Origin: Thiomonas sp.
GTDB taxonomy: Bacteria; Pseudomonadota; Gammaproteobacteria; Burkholderiales; Burkholderiaceae_C
Assembly: GCA_027311065.1 (NCBI GenBank)
Contig: DAICZP010000094.1
Location: 1 to 64,000, forward strand
Length of the DNA stretch: 64,000 nucleotides
Direction of reading: 5' to 3'
Positions 1-9,745 of this stretch are shown piece after piece (positions within the stretch are counted from its first letter, which is position 1; every line of letters starts with the position of its first letter). Position numbers and translations under genes: made by a program. Under the pieces are notes generated by a model, which did no database searches, was not told the DNA's origin, and saw nothing but the letters and a program-made list of their open reading frames with translations.

Positions 1-14
1 CCCCCCCCCCCCCC
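1..14. repeat. poly(C) homopolymer, 14 nt
   Basis: The first 14 bases of the window are uninterrupted C. It lies about 140 bp upstream of lpxC and no gene can be read across it. A C14 run may be a slippage-prone tract in the upstream intergenic space or an assembly or sequencing artefact; the sequence alone does not decide. Confidence 0.6.
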
Positions 15-153
15 ACGCCGCGCAGATGGCGCGCGACGCGCCCCGCTGCGCGCGTGCCTGCCGCCGTATCGGCCGGAGGCAGCGCCGCTGTCGGCGCGCC
101 GCTAACATCACTCCAAAACGATCGAACAACAGCAGACAATACATTTTTCAACC

Positions 154-1080
154 ATGATCCTGCAGCGATCGATCCAGTCCAGCAACCGCGCCGTTGGCGT
201 CGGGTTGCACAGCAGCGAGCGCGTGGAGCTCACGTTGCATCCGGCTCCCCCAGACCATGGCATCGTGTTCCGCCGCACCGACCTGCCGCAGCCGGTGAGT
301 ATCTCTCTGGGCCCGCAGTCGGTCGTGGATACACGCATGGCGACCACCATTGGCGTCGACGGTGCCCGCATTCACACGGTCGAGCACCTGCTATCGGCAT
401 GTGCCGGTCTTGGCTTGGATAATCTGCTGATCGAGGTTGACGCGGAGGAAATCCCGATCCTCGACGGTTCCGCGTCAAGTTTCGTGTACTTGCTGCAATC
501 GGCGGGTGTCGTCGAGCAGCCAGTCCCGCGCCGGTTTGTGCGCGTGCGCAAGCGCGTTGAAGTCAGGGTGCAGGATCGCGACGGCGAGAAGTGGGCGCGG
601 CTCGACCCGCACGACGGATTCCGGCTCGACTTTGCCATTGAATTCGACCATCCGGCCATCGATCAGACCGCGCAGGATTTCAGCTTCGAATTTTCCATGC
701 CTGCCTACGTGCGGGACATCGCTCGCGCCCGCACTTTCGGGTTCATGCGCGACGTCGACGCACTGAGGGAAATCGGCCTGGCCCAGGGTGGGAGCATGGA
801 AAACGCCATCGTCATGGATGAGTCGCGGATCCTGAACCAGGAGGGACTGCGCTACGACGCTGAATTCGTCCGGCACAAGATGCTCGACGCCATTGGTGAT
901 CTCTACGTCATCGGGCATCCGATACTCGGAGCCTACAGCGCCTACCGAAGTGGTCATGCAGTGAACAACGCGCTCCTGCGGGCACTCGAGGCTGATCCCG
1001 ACGCGTACGAGGTCATCAGTTTCACCGACGCGGCGGCGGCGCCCGCGGGATTTCGCGCATCCCAGCGCCCGGCCGCCTGA
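154..1080 (+). CDS. lpxC: UDP-3-O-acyl-N-acetylglucosamine deacetylase
   Basis: Zinc-dependent deacetylase that performs the committed step of lipid A synthesis in the cytoplasm. At 308 residues the length matches the family (about 305). The metal site is visible: His78 in HTVEHLL, and His241 and Asp245 in [10 protein letters not shown]. His268 in RSGHAVNN corresponds to the catalytic histidine. The start ATG gives the usual MILQRSIQ beginning that aligns with the family N-terminus, although no strong ribosome binding site precedes it. In betaproteobacteria lpxC closes the division/cell-wall cluster and is followed by a DUF721 gene and secA, as here. Confidence 0.97.
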   Translation: MILQRSIQSSNRAVGVGLHSSERVELTLHPAPPDHGIVFRRTDLPQPVSISLGPQSVVDTRMATTIGVDGARIHTVEHLLSACAGLGLDNLLIEVDAEEIPILDGSASSFVYLLQSAGVVEQPVPRRFVRVRKRVEVRVQDRDGEKWARLDPHDGFRLDFAIEFDHPAIDQTAQDFSFEFSMPAYVRDIARARTFGFMRDVDALREIGLAQGGSMENAIVMDESRILNQEGLRYDAEFVRHKMLDAIGDLYVIGHPILGAYSAYRSGHAVNNALLRALEADPDAYEVISFTDAAAAPAGFRASQRPAA

Positions 1081-1081
1081 G

Positions 1082-1561
1082 TCACGCCTCGGGATCGGGG
1101 TCTGCGTGGCGGCGCCGCCGCAGCTCCCGAAGCCGCTCGCGCACTGCGTCCGGCGCCCGCGAAGCGAGCACCCGGGTCGGCGGCGTCAACGTCGGTGTCG
1201 GCGCTGGTGTGGCGACGCGGATCGCGATGCGCTGAATGGGCCAGCCGTCCTGGCGCAGGCGGCGCAGCAGCAGCGGCAGCACCAGCTTGAGTTTGGCGGC
1301 CACGGCCGACGACGAAGCACACAGCGTCCATGCCTCGCCGTCCAGGCTGCCGGGTTGGATCCCGCTGGCCAGCGCAGCTGGCACGACGGCGCGTAATGTA
1401 TTCCACATCGTCCGCGAGTCTGTCGCCCGTCCGCGCAGCGCATGCAGCGCCTCGCTGTGCTGCATCCATTGCTGCAGCGAGGCGCGCCGCGCCGGGGGAG
1501 GTGGTTTTGCAAAGCGGGAGCTGGTTCGTGCACACATGGAGGGCGATGACCGGTACGTCAT
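1082..1561 (-). CDS. DUF721 (DciA-like) protein
   Basis: A 159-residue basic protein with the DUF721 pattern: an N-terminal helix (SLQQWMQHSE), a central segment resembling the DciA core (VPAALASGIQPGSLDGEAWTL), then AKLKLVLPLLLRRLRQDG. The C-terminal tail is rich in Pro/Thr and Arg. DciA-family proteins load the replicative helicase DnaB in bacteria that lack DnaC; that role is inferred here from family and position. The gene ends one base from the lpxC stop and converges on it, the usual arrangement between lpxC and secA in betaproteobacteria. A start at the second Met (1537) is possible, but the first ATG has an AGGA just upstream. Confidence 0.75.
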   Translation of the reverse strand: MTYRSSPSMCARTSSRFAKPPPPARRASLQQWMQHSEALHALRGRATDSRTMWNTLRAVVPAALASGIQPGSLDGEAWTLCASSSAVAAKLKLVLPLLLRRLRQDGWPIQRIAIRVATPAPTPTLTPPTRVLASRAPDAVRERLRELRRRRHADPDPEA

Positions 1562-1687
1562 TGTCCTACAGCGGGCATCCGGGCGCGCCAGGCAAGGCGC
1601 TGGCTAGAATGAAGGTTTACACCGCAACATGGCGGGCGCGCTTCAGGCGGCTTTTACACCTGGCACCGTGCCGCCTCGGGACGTTCC

Positions 1688-4480
1688 ATGCCTGTTTCCT
1701 TCTTGACTCGTATTTTCGGCAGCCGAAATGAGCGGCTACTGCGCAAGTATCGTCGCGTCGTCCAACGTATCAACGCGCTCGAGCCGCAGTACGAGAAACT
1801 CACCGACGAGGAACTGCGTGCGAAAACCGCCGAGTTCAAGCAGCAGGTCGCCGAAGGACGCGCGCTCGACGCCGTGTTGCCCGAGGCTTTCGCGGTCGTG
1901 CGCGAGGGAGGCAAGCGCGCGCTGAAGATGCGCCACTTCGACGTGCAGCTCATCGGTGGCATGGCCTTGCACGATGGCAAGATCGCCGAAATGCGGACGG
2001 GCGAGGGAAAGACCCTGGTGGGAACCTTGCCGGTGTACCTGAATGCGCTGGCCGGCAAAGGCGTGCATGTCATTACCGTGAACGACTACCTTGCGCAGCG
2101 CGATGCCGAGTGGATGCGACGGCTCTACAACTTTCTGGGCCTCAGCGTCGGCATCAACCTCCCGCAGATGTCCAAGGAAGAGAAGCAGGCCGCCTACGCC
2201 GCTGACGTCACCTATGGCACCAACAATGAGTACGGCTTCGACTACCTGCGTGACAACATGGTGTTCGAGCCCGGTGAGCGCGTGCAGCGCGGCCTCAACT
2301 ATGCCTTGATCGATGAGGTGGACTCGATCCTGATCGACGAGGCGCGCACGCCGCTGATCATTTCGGGCCAGGCGGATGACAACACCGATCTGTACCTCAA
2401 GCTCAATGGCGTGGTGCCGCTGCTGACGCGGCAGATCGGGGAGGAAGACCCGATCACTGGCAAGGGTGTCGAGAAGCCGGGCGACTTCACTGTCGACGAG
2501 AAGGCCCACCAGGTCTATCTGACCGAGTCCGGCCACGAAAAAGCTGAACACATCCTTGGCGACATGGGCCTGATCCCCGGGGACAGCACACTGTACGATC
2601 CGGCCAATATCACCTTGATGCACCACCTGTACGCCGCCTTGCGTGCGCACAATCTTTATCACCGCGACCAGCACTATGTGGTGCAGCGTGGCGAGGTGGT
2701 CATCGTCGACGAGTTCACCGGCCGCATCATGGCCGGACGTCGCTGGTCCGATGGGCTGCACCAGGCGGTGGAAGCGAAGGAAGGCGTCACGATCCAGAGT
2801 GAAAACCAGACGCTCGCGTCGATTACCTTCCAGAATTATTTCCGCATGTATGCGAAGCTGGCGGGGATGACCGGGACCGCCGATACGGAAGCATACGAGT
2901 TCCAGGAAATCTACAACCTCGAAACCGTGGTCATTCCGACCAACCGTCCGTCGCAGCGCAAAGACCATCAGGACAAGGTTTTCAAATCCGGGCCCGAACG
3001 TGACAACGCCGTTGTCGCCGACATCCAGGACTGTTTCGAGCGCGGCCAGCCGGTGCTGGTCGGCACTGCCTCGATCGAAGCCAGTGAACACCTCTCGAGC
3101 CTGCTCGACGCGGCGAAGTTGCCCCATCAGGTTCTCAACGCCAAGCAGCACGCCCGCGAGGCCGAGATCGTCGCGCAGGCGGGGCGCCCGAAAATGATCA
3201 CCATTGCCACCAACATGGCGGGTCGGGGAACCGACATCGTGCTCGGGGGCAACGTCGAGAAGCAATGCGAGTTCATTTCTGCGGACGCCGCGCTCGATGA
3301 AGGCGAAAAACAGCGCCGCATCGAGCAACTGCGCGCCGAGTGGCAATCGCTGCATGATCATGCGCTGGCGCAGGGGGGACTGCACATTGTTGGCACCGAA
3401 CGCAGCGAATCGCGCCGGGTCGACAACCAGCTCCGCGGACGTTCCGGGCGCCAGGGTGATCCAGGATCATCGCGGTTCTACCTCTCGCTCGACGATCCGC
3501 TGATGCGTATTTTCGCCGGCGACCGCGTGCGTGCGATCATGGAACGGCTGAAAATGCCCGAGGGCGAGGCAATCGAAGCCGGCATGGTCACCCGTTCGAT
3601 CGAATCGGCGCAGCGCAAGGTCGAAGCGCGGAACTTCGATGTTCGCAAGCAGTTGCTCGAATACGACGACGTCGCCAATGAGCAGCGCAAGATCATGTAC
3701 CAGCAGCGAAACGCCATTCTCGACAACGAGGATGTCGGTGGCCAGGTTCTGGAGCTTCGCCACGGCAGCGCCGCCGACCTGGTGCGTGCCTACGTGCCCG
3801 AGCAGAGCATGGAGGAACAGTGGGACATTCCCGGGCTGGAGCGGGTGCTGCGTGACGAGTGGCAGGTCGAACTGCAGCTGCAGCCATGGATCCATGATGA
3901 TCAGACCGTGACGGATGAGGATATCCTCACGCGCGTGATCGAAGCCGTCGATGCGCATTACAAGGCCAAGGTCGAGATGGTCGGTGAGGGAAATTTTGCG
4001 TCCTTCGAGCGCATGGTCCTGTTGCAGTCACTGGACCAGCACTGGCGTGAGCACCTGTCGGCGCTGGACTACCTGCGTCAGGGGATCCACTTGCGCGGCT
4101 ACGCCCAGAAGCAACCGAAGCAGGAATACAAGCGTGAAGCGTTTGAGCTCTTTGGCCAGATGCTGTCAGCGGTCAAGGCCGATGTCACCACCACGCTGAT
4201 GACCGTGCAGGTGCAGAGTCAGGAGCAGGCGGAAGCGGCGGCCGAGGAAATCGAGCAGCGGGCGCAAAGCCTGCACAACTTGGTGTTCGAGCATCCGGAT
4301 GCAGCCGGTGCCGGGGCACCCGACGGCGATGATGTCTCCCGGTTGGCGGCCGAGGCAGCGGCGGCCGCCCTGGCATCGCACACACCCATCGTCAACGCAG
4401 CACCGAAGGTCGGCCGGAATGATCCATGTCCTTGCGGAAGTGGCAGGAAGTACAAGCACTGTCACGGCCAATTGAGCTGA
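1688..4480 (+). CDS. secA: Preprotein translocase ATPase subunit SecA
   Basis: Motor ATPase that drives unfolded preproteins through SecYEG. It has 930 residues against about 900 in E. coli. Walker A is MRTGEGKTL at about residues 102-110, the DEAD-type motif lies in [14 protein letters not shown], and the second helicase domain holds [10 protein letters not shown] and [13 protein letters not shown]. The extreme C-terminus has the SEC-C zinc motif [12 protein letters not shown], used for SecB and lipid contact. It stands alone on the plus strand between the convergent DUF721 gene and argJ, 64 bp upstream of argJ. A TAGAAT hexamer at 1605-1610 is a weak candidate -10 element. Confidence 0.98.
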   Translation: MPVSFLTRIFGSRNERLLRKYRRVVQRINALEPQYEKLTDEELRAKTAEFKQQVAEGRALDAVLPEAFAVVREGGKRALKMRHFDVQLIGGMALHDGKIAEMRTGEGKTLVGTLPVYLNALAGKGVHVITVNDYLAQRDAEWMRRLYNFLGLSVGINLPQMSKEEKQAAYAADVTYGTNNEYGFDYLRDNMVFEPGERVQRGLNYALIDEVDSILIDEARTPLIISGQADDNTDLYLKLNGVVPLLTRQIGEEDPITGKGVEKPGDFTVDEKAHQVYLTESGHEKAEHILGDMGLIPGDSTLYDPANITLMHHLYAALRAHNLYHRDQHYVVQRGEVVIVDEFTGRIMAGRRWSDGLHQAVEAKEGVTIQSENQTLASITFQNYFRMYAKLAGMTGTADTEAYEFQEIYNLETVVIPTNRPSQRKDHQDKVFKSGPERDNAVVADIQDCFERGQPVLVGTASIEASEHLSSLLDAAKLPHQVLNAKQHAREAEIVAQAGRPKMITIATNMAGRGTDIVLGGNVEKQCEFISADAALDEGEKQRRIEQLRAEWQSLHDHALAQGGLHIVGTERSESRRVDNQLRGRSGRQGDPGSSRFYLSLDDPLMRIFAGDRVRAIMERLKMPEGEAIEAGMVTRSIESAQRKVEARNFDVRKQLLEYDDVANEQRKIMYQQRNAILDNEDVGGQVLELRHGSAADLVRAYVPEQSMEEQWDIPGLERVLRDEWQVELQLQPWIHDDQTVTDEDILTRVIEAVDAHYKAKVEMVGEGNFASFERMVLLQSLDQHWREHLSALDYLRQGIHLRGYAQKQPKQEYKREAFELFGQMLSAVKADVTTTLMTVQVQSQEQAEAAAEEIEQRAQSLHNLVFEHPDAAGAGAPDGDDVSRLAAEAAAAALASHTPIVNAAPKVGRNDPCPCGSGRKYKHCHGQLS

Positions 4481-4544
4481 CCCGGGACGAGCATACCGGC
4501 AGGCGAACGAGCAACGAACCGATACGCAATCAGGGAGCGCAACC

Positions 4545-5780
4545 ATGGCGGTCAACCTCACCCCCCTCGACGCGGCGTTGCTGCACCCGGTTCCGGGCGT
4601 GCGCATCGGTGTCGCGCAGGCGGGCATCCGCAAGGCCGGCCGCGACGATCTCACCGTCTTCCTGTTCGAGCCCGGCACGCTGGTGAGTGGCGTGTTCACG
4701 CGCAACCGTTTCTGCGCTGCCCCCGTGCAGGTGAGCCTCGAGCACCTGGGAGCCATGCAGTGCGCATCCATGCGCGCGCTGGTGATCAACACCGGATGCG
4801 CGAATGCCGGGACCGGCGCCGACGGATTGATGGCAGCCCGGCGCAGTTGCGCGGAACTGGCCAGTCTTCTGCATATCCAGCCAGCGGCGGTGCTGCCCTT
4901 TTCAACGGGAGTGATTCTCGAACCATTGCCGCTTGACCGTCTGGTCGACGCGCTTCCGGCCGCAATTGCTGACGCGTCGGCGCAGCGTTGGGAGCGCGCC
5001 GCGGCAGCGATCATGACCACCGATACGGTGCCGAAGGCCGCCAGCACCCGCGTGACCATCGATGGTGTCGAGATCACCATCACGGGGATTGCCAAGGGTG
5101 CCGGCATGATTCGCCCGAACATGGCCACGATGCTGGGCTTCATCGCCACCGATGCGCGCGTGTCGCCGCATCTTCTCGCGCAGTTGGCGCGCGAGGTCGC
5201 GGATGCATCTTTCAATGCCATCACGGTCGACGGTGACACGTCCACCAACGACTCCCTGGTCATTGCTGCGACGGGTCACGCGACGCTGTCGCTGATCAGC
5301 GATCCGCTCGGCCCGCAGGCGGCCGCGTTGCGCGCCGGCCTGACCGAGGTGGCACGAACGCTTGCCCAGGCCATTGTCCGGGACGGCGAAGGCGCCACCA
5401 AGTTCATCGAAATCTCGGTCGAGGGCGCCCGCAGCCGTGACGAGGCGCGTCTGGTCGGCTATGCGGTGGCGCACTCGCCGCTGGTGAAGACGGCTTTTTT
5501 CGCCAGCGATCCGAACCTCGGGCGCATCCTGGCGGCGGTGGGTTATGCAGGGGTCGACGATCTGGATGTCAGCGGCGTTGACCTGTATCTCGACGACGTG
5601 CACGTCGCAACGCGTGGTGGCCGTCATCCCCAATACCTCGAAGCCGAAGGTCGACGTGTGATGGCCAAGGCGGAAATCGGCGTTCGTATCGTTCTCGGCC
5701 GCGGCGGTGCTTCGGCCACGCTGTGGACCTGCGATCTGTCGCACGACTACGTGTCCATCAATGCCGATTACCGGAGTTGA
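4545..5780 (+). CDS. argJ: Bifunctional ornithine acetyltransferase / N-acetylglutamate synthase
   Basis: ArgJ transfers acetyl from N-acetylornithine to glutamate and can also make N-acetylglutamate from acetyl-CoA, giving a recycling arginine pathway. The 411-residue precursor carries the self-cleavage site in [13 protein letters not shown]: cleavage falls between Ala194 and Thr195, and Thr195 becomes the nucleophile of the beta chain. Other family segments are [11 protein letters not shown] and [12 protein letters not shown]. It is followed after 6 bp by the DUF815 ATPase gene, so the two are probably co-transcribed. Whether it is truly bifunctional cannot be read from sequence. Confidence 0.97.
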   Translation: MAVNLTPLDAALLHPVPGVRIGVAQAGIRKAGRDDLTVFLFEPGTLVSGVFTRNRFCAAPVQVSLEHLGAMQCASMRALVINTGCANAGTGADGLMAARRSCAELASLLHIQPAAVLPFSTGVILEPLPLDRLVDALPAAIADASAQRWERAAAAIMTTDTVPKAASTRVTIDGVEITITGIAKGAGMIRPNMATMLGFIATDARVSPHLLAQLAREVADASFNAITVDGDTSTNDSLVIAATGHATLSLISDPLGPQAAALRAGLTEVARTLAQAIVRDGEGATKFIEISVEGARSRDEARLVGYAVAHSPLVKTAFFASDPNLGRILAAVGYAGVDDLDVSGVDLYLDDVHVATRGGRHPQYLEAEGRRVMAKAEIGVRIVLGRGGASATLWTCDLSHDYVSINADYRS

Positions 5781-5786
5781 GCGCCG

Positions 5787-6671
5787 ATGATGGAGCTGCC
5801 TGCGCGTCTTGCAGCCCTGCTCGAGCATGCCGAGCGCGTGCTCGATCGCCTGGAGCAGAGGCTCGGGAACGCGCCCGCAGCCCCTGACTGGGACGCGGGG
5901 GTGGCGTTCCGCTGGCGTCGGAGCGGATCCGGTCGGGGCTTGCGTCCGGTGCGGGTGCTGGCCCCGATCCGTTTGTCGGATCTGCAGGGGATCGACGAAC
6001 AAAAGCGTCGTGTCGAGCGCAATACGCGGCAATTTGTGCAGGGGCGACCTGCCAACAATGTCCTGCTGACGGGCGCGCGAGGAACTGGCAAATCATCGCT
6101 CGTCAAGGCATGTCTGCACAAGTACGCCTCGAAAGGCTTGCGGGTGATCGAGGTCGACAAGGACGACATGGTCGATTTGCCGGATCTCATGGAACTGCTC
6201 GATTCCCGCAAGGAGCGTTTCATCATTTTCTGTGACGACTTGTCCTTTGACGAGGGCGAGGCGGGATACAAGGCGCTCAAATCCGTCCTCGACGGCTCGA
6301 TGTCGGCGCAGCCTGAAAACGTGCTGATCTACGCCACCTCGAATCGGCGCCACCTGCTTCCAGAGTCGATGCGGGACAACCTCGGGTACGAACACGCCGC
6401 CAATGGCGAGATTCATCCCACCGAAGTCGTGGAGGAAAAGATTTCCCTTTCCGACCGTTTCGGCTTGTGGGTCAGTTTTTACGCCTTCGACCAGGATCAT
6501 TACCTGGCGATTGCAGAGCATTGGTTGCGCGCATTCGGTGCGAGCGCGGAGCAAGCACGAGAGGGGCACTCCGAGGCACTGCTTTGGGCACTCGAGCGCG
6601 GATCTCGCTCCGGGCGTATCGCCTGGCAGTTTGCGCGCGATTGGGCCGGCCGCAAATCGGCGCGACCGTGA
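5787..6671 (+). CDS. AAA-type ATPase of the DUF815 family
   Basis: A 294-residue ATPase with Walker A GARGTGKS at residues 96-103 and a Walker B-like FIIFCDDLSF. The sensor region resembles ENVLIYATSNRRHL, typical of DUF815 proteins. The N-terminal 60 residues are helical, and no membrane segment is seen. The function of the family is not established. The gene sits between argJ and mutT, its usual place in betaproteobacteria, and its stop overlaps the GTG start of mutT (GTGA), which suggests translational coupling. Confidence 0.88.
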   Translation: MMELPARLAALLEHAERVLDRLEQRLGNAPAAPDWDAGVAFRWRRSGSGRGLRPVRVLAPIRLSDLQGIDEQKRRVERNTRQFVQGRPANNVLLTGARGTGKSSLVKACLHKYASKGLRVIEVDKDDMVDLPDLMELLDSRKERFIIFCDDLSFDEGEAGYKALKSVLDGSMSAQPENVLIYATSNRRHLLPESMRDNLGYEHAANGEIHPTEVVEEKISLSDRFGLWVSFYAFDQDHYLAIAEHWLRAFGASAEQAREGHSEALLWALERGSRSGRIAWQFARDWAGRKSARP

Positions 6672-7126
6672 CAGCGCATGACCCCCCCCTCCGATCCGCC
6701 GTTCCGGTCGCCGTCGGCGTCCTGCTGCGGCCTGATGGCAGTTTCCTGCTGGCGAGCAGGCCCGAGGGCAAGCCATGGGCTGGCTACTGGGAGTTCCCAG
6801 GTGGGAAGATCGAAGCGGGTGAAACCCTGGCAGAGGCGCTGGAGCGGGAACTTCACGAGGAACTTGGTCTGTCGCATTTGCAGGCGACGTACTGGCGTTC
6901 GTGTGAAGTGGACTACCCGCATGCGCGGGTTCATCTTCAATTCTGTAAAGTCACGGGATGGATGGGCGAGCCGCAGTCCCGGGAAGGCCAGCAACTCGCT
7001 TGGCAGACGTTGCCGGTGATGGTGACGCCGGTCTTGCCTGGGACCATTCCGGTGCTGGCGTGGCTTGCTGAAGAACGCGACCAGGGCCGGATCGGACCTG
7101 ATGCGGCAGGCTCAGTGCAGCGGTGA
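6668..7126 (+). CDS. mutT: Nudix hydrolase, MutT-type (8-oxo-dGTP diphosphatase)
   Basis: 152 residues with a perfect Nudix box: [20 protein letters not shown] followed by ELGL, containing the REXXEE metal-binding core. MutT hydrolyses 8-oxo-dGTP and so prevents A:T to C:G transversions. The GTG start at 6668 overlaps the preceding stop codon by GTGA and gives a protein of family length; a longer in-frame opening back to 6467 lies inside the DUF815 gene and is not credible. In many proteobacteria this Nudix domain is fused to a C-terminal ThiE-like domain. Here it stops right after the Nudix domain, and a ThiE-like gene occurs separately at 60305. The 3' end overlaps yacG by 15 bp on the other strand. 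Confidence 0.9.
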   Translation: MTAHDPPLRSAVPVAVGVLLRPDGSFLLASRPEGKPWAGYWEFPGGKIEAGETLAEALERELHEELGLSHLQATYWRSCEVDYPHARVHLQFCKVTGWMGEPQSREGQQLAWQTLPVMVTPVLPGTIPVLAWLAEERDQGRIGPDAAGSVQR

Positions 7127-7312
7127 CGCCTCGTCGTCATCATCTTCGACCGGCCGCGCTTCGACCCGGTAGCTTTCGCTGGCCCAGGCACCCAGGTCAT
7201 GATCGCGGCAGGCTTCGCAGCAGAAGGGACGCCACGGATTCCCTGTGGCGAACCGGCTCGGTCCACCACAGGTCGGGCAGCGCACCACGCGCTCGGCGGG
7301 TCTCGTTTCCAT
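7112..7312 (-). CDS. yacG: DNA gyrase inhibitor / zinc-binding protein YacG
   Basis: A small zinc-ribbon protein, 66 residues from the ATG at 7312, with the four cysteines as CPTCGG and FCCEACR and an acidic tail (EDDDDEA). E. coli YacG is 65 residues and binds GyrB. A TTG 18 bp upstream, inside the zapD stop region, would add six residues; the ATG is preferred on length. It is the last gene of the pilB-pilC-pilD-coaE-zapD-yacG set and converges on mutT with a 15-bp overlap of coding sequence. Confidence 0.88.
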   Translation of the reverse strand: METRPAERVVRCPTCGGPSRFATGNPWRPFCCEACRDHDLGAWASESYRVEARPVEDDDDEASPLH

Positions 7313-7320
7313 GCGCTGGC

Positions 7321-8073
7321 TCACGCGCAAAGCGCCAGTTCGAACGCCACGTCGCTTGAGACCGGCTTGAGCTTCCAGTCGCTGTCGGGCCGCATGAAGC
7401 GCGCCGAGACCATCAGGCGGTGTCCCGTGATTTCAGGGACCACGCCAAGCGTGCCGTCAACGCGCAAGCGCATCAGATGGAAGGTGCGTCCCCCGAGTGT
7501 CTGCTGGAACGTTCCGCCGGCGGCGATGGCTTTGCGCGCGATACCGGCGTCCCGCAGCAGTCGCAGCAACAGTTCCACCGTCATCACCAGCGGACTGAAA
7601 ACATCCATCCACTTCAGCAGGTCGTGACGGCGCGCGTCCTCGGGTAGATGCTGCCAAGCATAGTAGGCGGGAAGATCGAACTCGCAAGTCCCACCCGGAA
7701 TTCCGACGCGACTTCGAATCGCCATCAGCCATTCATTGTCGACCAGCGACTGCCCCGCCTTGCCAACCTGCTGGCTCAGGCCCTGAAACGCAGCCTCGAT
7801 TTCGGCGAGCACCTCGCCGAGCGTGTCTTCGGCGACAGAAGGATTGCCCCGATAGCCCAGGAAGGTCTGCCGCTGGCGCTCGAGATCCTTGAGCAGGTCG
7901 GATTTGAGGTCCTGGCGCGTCGTCACGTCCATGATCTCAAACATCGACACCATCGCGTAGTGGTGATCGAAGGGATGCCCGCGCTGCAAAAGCACGTTGG
8001 CCCGACGGAACAGGTACTCGAGGCGCAGGAGTGTACGTACGCGTTCGGACAGTGGATATTCGTAGAGAATCAC
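7321..8073 (-). CDS. zapD: Cell division protein ZapD
   Basis: ZapD crosslinks and bundles FtsZ filaments at the Z ring. The conserved N-terminus [19 protein letters not shown] starts at a GTG codon at 8073, giving 250 residues against 247 in E. coli. An ATG at 8184 would add 37 residues without family similarity and is rejected. Conserved segments further on are [12 protein letters not shown] and [12 protein letters not shown]. It lies between coaE and yacG, an order conserved across beta- and gammaproteobacteria. Confidence 0.9.
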   Translation of the reverse strand: MILYEYPLSERVRTLLRLEYLFRRANVLLQRGHPFDHHYAMVSMFEIMDVTTRQDLKSDLLKDLERQRQTFLGYRGNPSVAEDTLGEVLAEIEAAFQGLSQQVGKAGQSLVDNEWLMAIRSRVGIPGGTCEFDLPAYYAWQHLPEDARRHDLLKWMDVFSPLVMTVELLLRLLRDAGIARKAIAAGGTFQQTLGGRTFHLMRLRVDGTLGVVPEITGHRLMVSARFMRPDSDWKLKPVSSDVAFELALCA

Positions 8074-8235
8074 GGGCCGGATTGGAGTTTGCGTCGGTCG
8101 GGGTTCAGCTTGGCGAAAGGCGTGGGCAACAAGCCGGGACCGGTGCCAGGCTCCGCAAACACCGCCCGACGCATTGTCACGCATGTCGCCAAGGATTTCA
8201 AACGTCTCACGCGGCCTCTCGGGCGATGGGGTAAA

Positions 8236-8877
8236 TCAAAGGGAACAATATTGTTGATGTAATGTTGCAACCTGCGCGCGCAACCCTTCGATGCTACTCG
8301 CGTTGTCGATACGGTCGTCGGCCAGCCGCAGCCGTTGCGCGCGGGTGGCTTGAGCTTCGATGATCGCACGGGCTTGTGCCTCACTGAGGCCTGAGCGCGC
8401 CATGACCCTCTGAATTTGCATGCTTTGCGGACAATCAACCACCGCAATGCGGTCGACGCTTGCACGCCATCGGTCGATCCCTTCGATGAGCAGTGGGATG
8501 ACGAGCACCAGGTACGGTCCAGGGGTACTGGCGGCGCGTGCCCGCAGCGTGGTCCCGATGCGCGGATGGAGAATCGCTTCGAGCTGGTGGCGAAGGCGCT
8601 CGTCGGCGAAAACCGCCTCGCGCATGCGGGTGCGATCCAGCGCTCCCGCCGCGGTGATCATGGCTGGGCCGAACGCGTTGCGGATCGGCTCGATCGCATC
8701 GCCCCCTGGCGCGGTCAGCTCATGGGCAATCGCGTCGGCGTCGAGCACCCCGGCGCCCAGGCCGGCGAGCATGTCCGCGACCGCCGACTTTCCCGAGCCG
8801 ATGCCGCCGGTAAGCCCAACGACGAGCCGGCGGTGGGAGCGCGGATCACGAGCCTCGACGGAAGGCGTGTCAGGCAC
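8236..8877 (-). CDS. coaE: Dephospho-CoA kinase
   Basis: Catalyses the last step of coenzyme A synthesis, phosphorylation of the ribose 3'-OH of dephospho-CoA. 213 residues, with P-loop GGIGSGKS at 24-31, then the DADAIAHELTAPGG segment and the lid region typical of CoaE. A 15-residue N-terminal extension precedes the usual LVVGLTGG start. Its start overlaps the end of pilD by 8 bp, so it is part of the pil operon. About 160 bp without a recognisable gene separate it from zapD. Confidence 0.96.
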   Translation of the reverse strand: MPDTPSVEARDPRSHRRLVVGLTGGIGSGKSAVADMLAGLGAGVLDADAIAHELTAPGGDAIEPIRNAFGPAMITAAGALDRTRMREAVFADERLRHQLEAILHPRIGTTLRARAASTPGPYLVLVIPLLIEGIDRWRASVDRIAVVDCPQSMQIQRVMARSGLSEAQARAIIEAQATRAQRLRLADDRIDNASSIEGLRAQVATLHQQYCSL

Positions 8878-9745
8878 TGCCTGGAAGGACCCAGCTCAAC
8901 AGGCGTTGAGGGCCCAGGAGAAGCGTCACGATTCCTGCAGTGGCGAGGAAAGGACCAAACGGGATCGGTTTGCCGCGTTGGGTGATCCCGCCGAGTTGCA
9001 GGCCGATCCCGATCACGGCACCGGTGATGGTCGATAACAGGATCAGCGGCAATAGCGTCCAGGCACCGAACCAGGCGCCGAGGGCAGCGAGCAGCTTGAA
9101 GTCACCAAAGCCCATCCCTTCTTTGCCGGTGGCAAGCTTGAACAACTGATAGACGCTCCAAAGTGACCCGTAGCCGAGGGCTGCACCCCAGACCGACTGG
9201 TCGATGAACGTCGGCTGCAGCAGCGTTTGCAGCAGCAATCCGACCCAGAGCAGCGGCAGGGTGATGACGTCCGGCAGCAGCGTGGTGTCATAGTCGATGA
9301 GCGCGAGCGCGATCAGGCTCCAGAGCAGCACCAGCAGCGCGCAGCTCCATGCCGACGCGCCGCGTTCAGCGATCACCGCGGCGCTGAGAAGCGCTGTGCC
9401 CAATTCCACCAGCGGGTAGCGCACCGAGATTGGCGCCGCACACGAGGCGCAGCGCCCGCGCAGCCACAGCCAGCTCAGCACTGGAACGTTCTGCCACCAA
9501 AGAATGGGTTGACTGCAATGCGGGCAGCGTGACCCCGGTCGCAGCAGATTGAACGGCGGTTCATCGACGGCCACCGTTTCCGGAGCGAGGGTGGCCTCGG
9601 CTTCAAGCCGCCACGCGCGTTCCAGCATGACCGGCAGGCGCAGCACCACCACATTGAGAAAGCTCCCCACCAGCAGGCCGATGAGGCCCGCGAGCAGTGG
9701 CATCGATCCGGGTGGCAAACCGTTGGCAATCGCTCCGACGTTCAA
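8870..9745 (-). CDS. pilD: Type IV prepilin peptidase / N-methyltransferase
   Basis: An inner-membrane aspartic protease that cleaves and N-methylates type IV prepilins. 291 residues with several hydrophobic segments. The cytoplasmic N-terminal zinc motif has C74-x2-C77 and C99-x2-C102. The catalytic aspartates lie in LIDYDTTLLPD (Asp151) and GFGDFK (Asp215). The ATG overlaps the stop of pilC by 4 bp. No pilin gene is in the window, so the substrates are encoded elsewhere. Confidence 0.96.
   Translation of the reverse strand: MNVGAIANGLPPGSMPLLAGLIGLLVGSFLNVVVLRLPVMLERAWRLEAEATLAPETVAVDEPPFNLLRPGSRCPHCSQPILWWQNVPVLSWLWLRGRCASCAAPISVRYPLVELGTALLSAAVIAERGASAWSCALLVLLWSLIALALIDYDTTLLPDVITLPLLWVGLLLQTLLQPTFIDQSVWGAALGYGSLWSVYQLFKLATGKEGMGFGDFKLLAALGAWFGAWTLLPLILLSTITGAVIGIGLQLGGITQRGKPIPFGPFLATAGIVTLLLGPQRLLSWVLPGSA

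Noticed and set aside
1736-3385. 549-codon open frame antisense to secA
   Set aside because: It mirrors the high-GC secA codons on the opposite strand and shows no domain; secA is certain.
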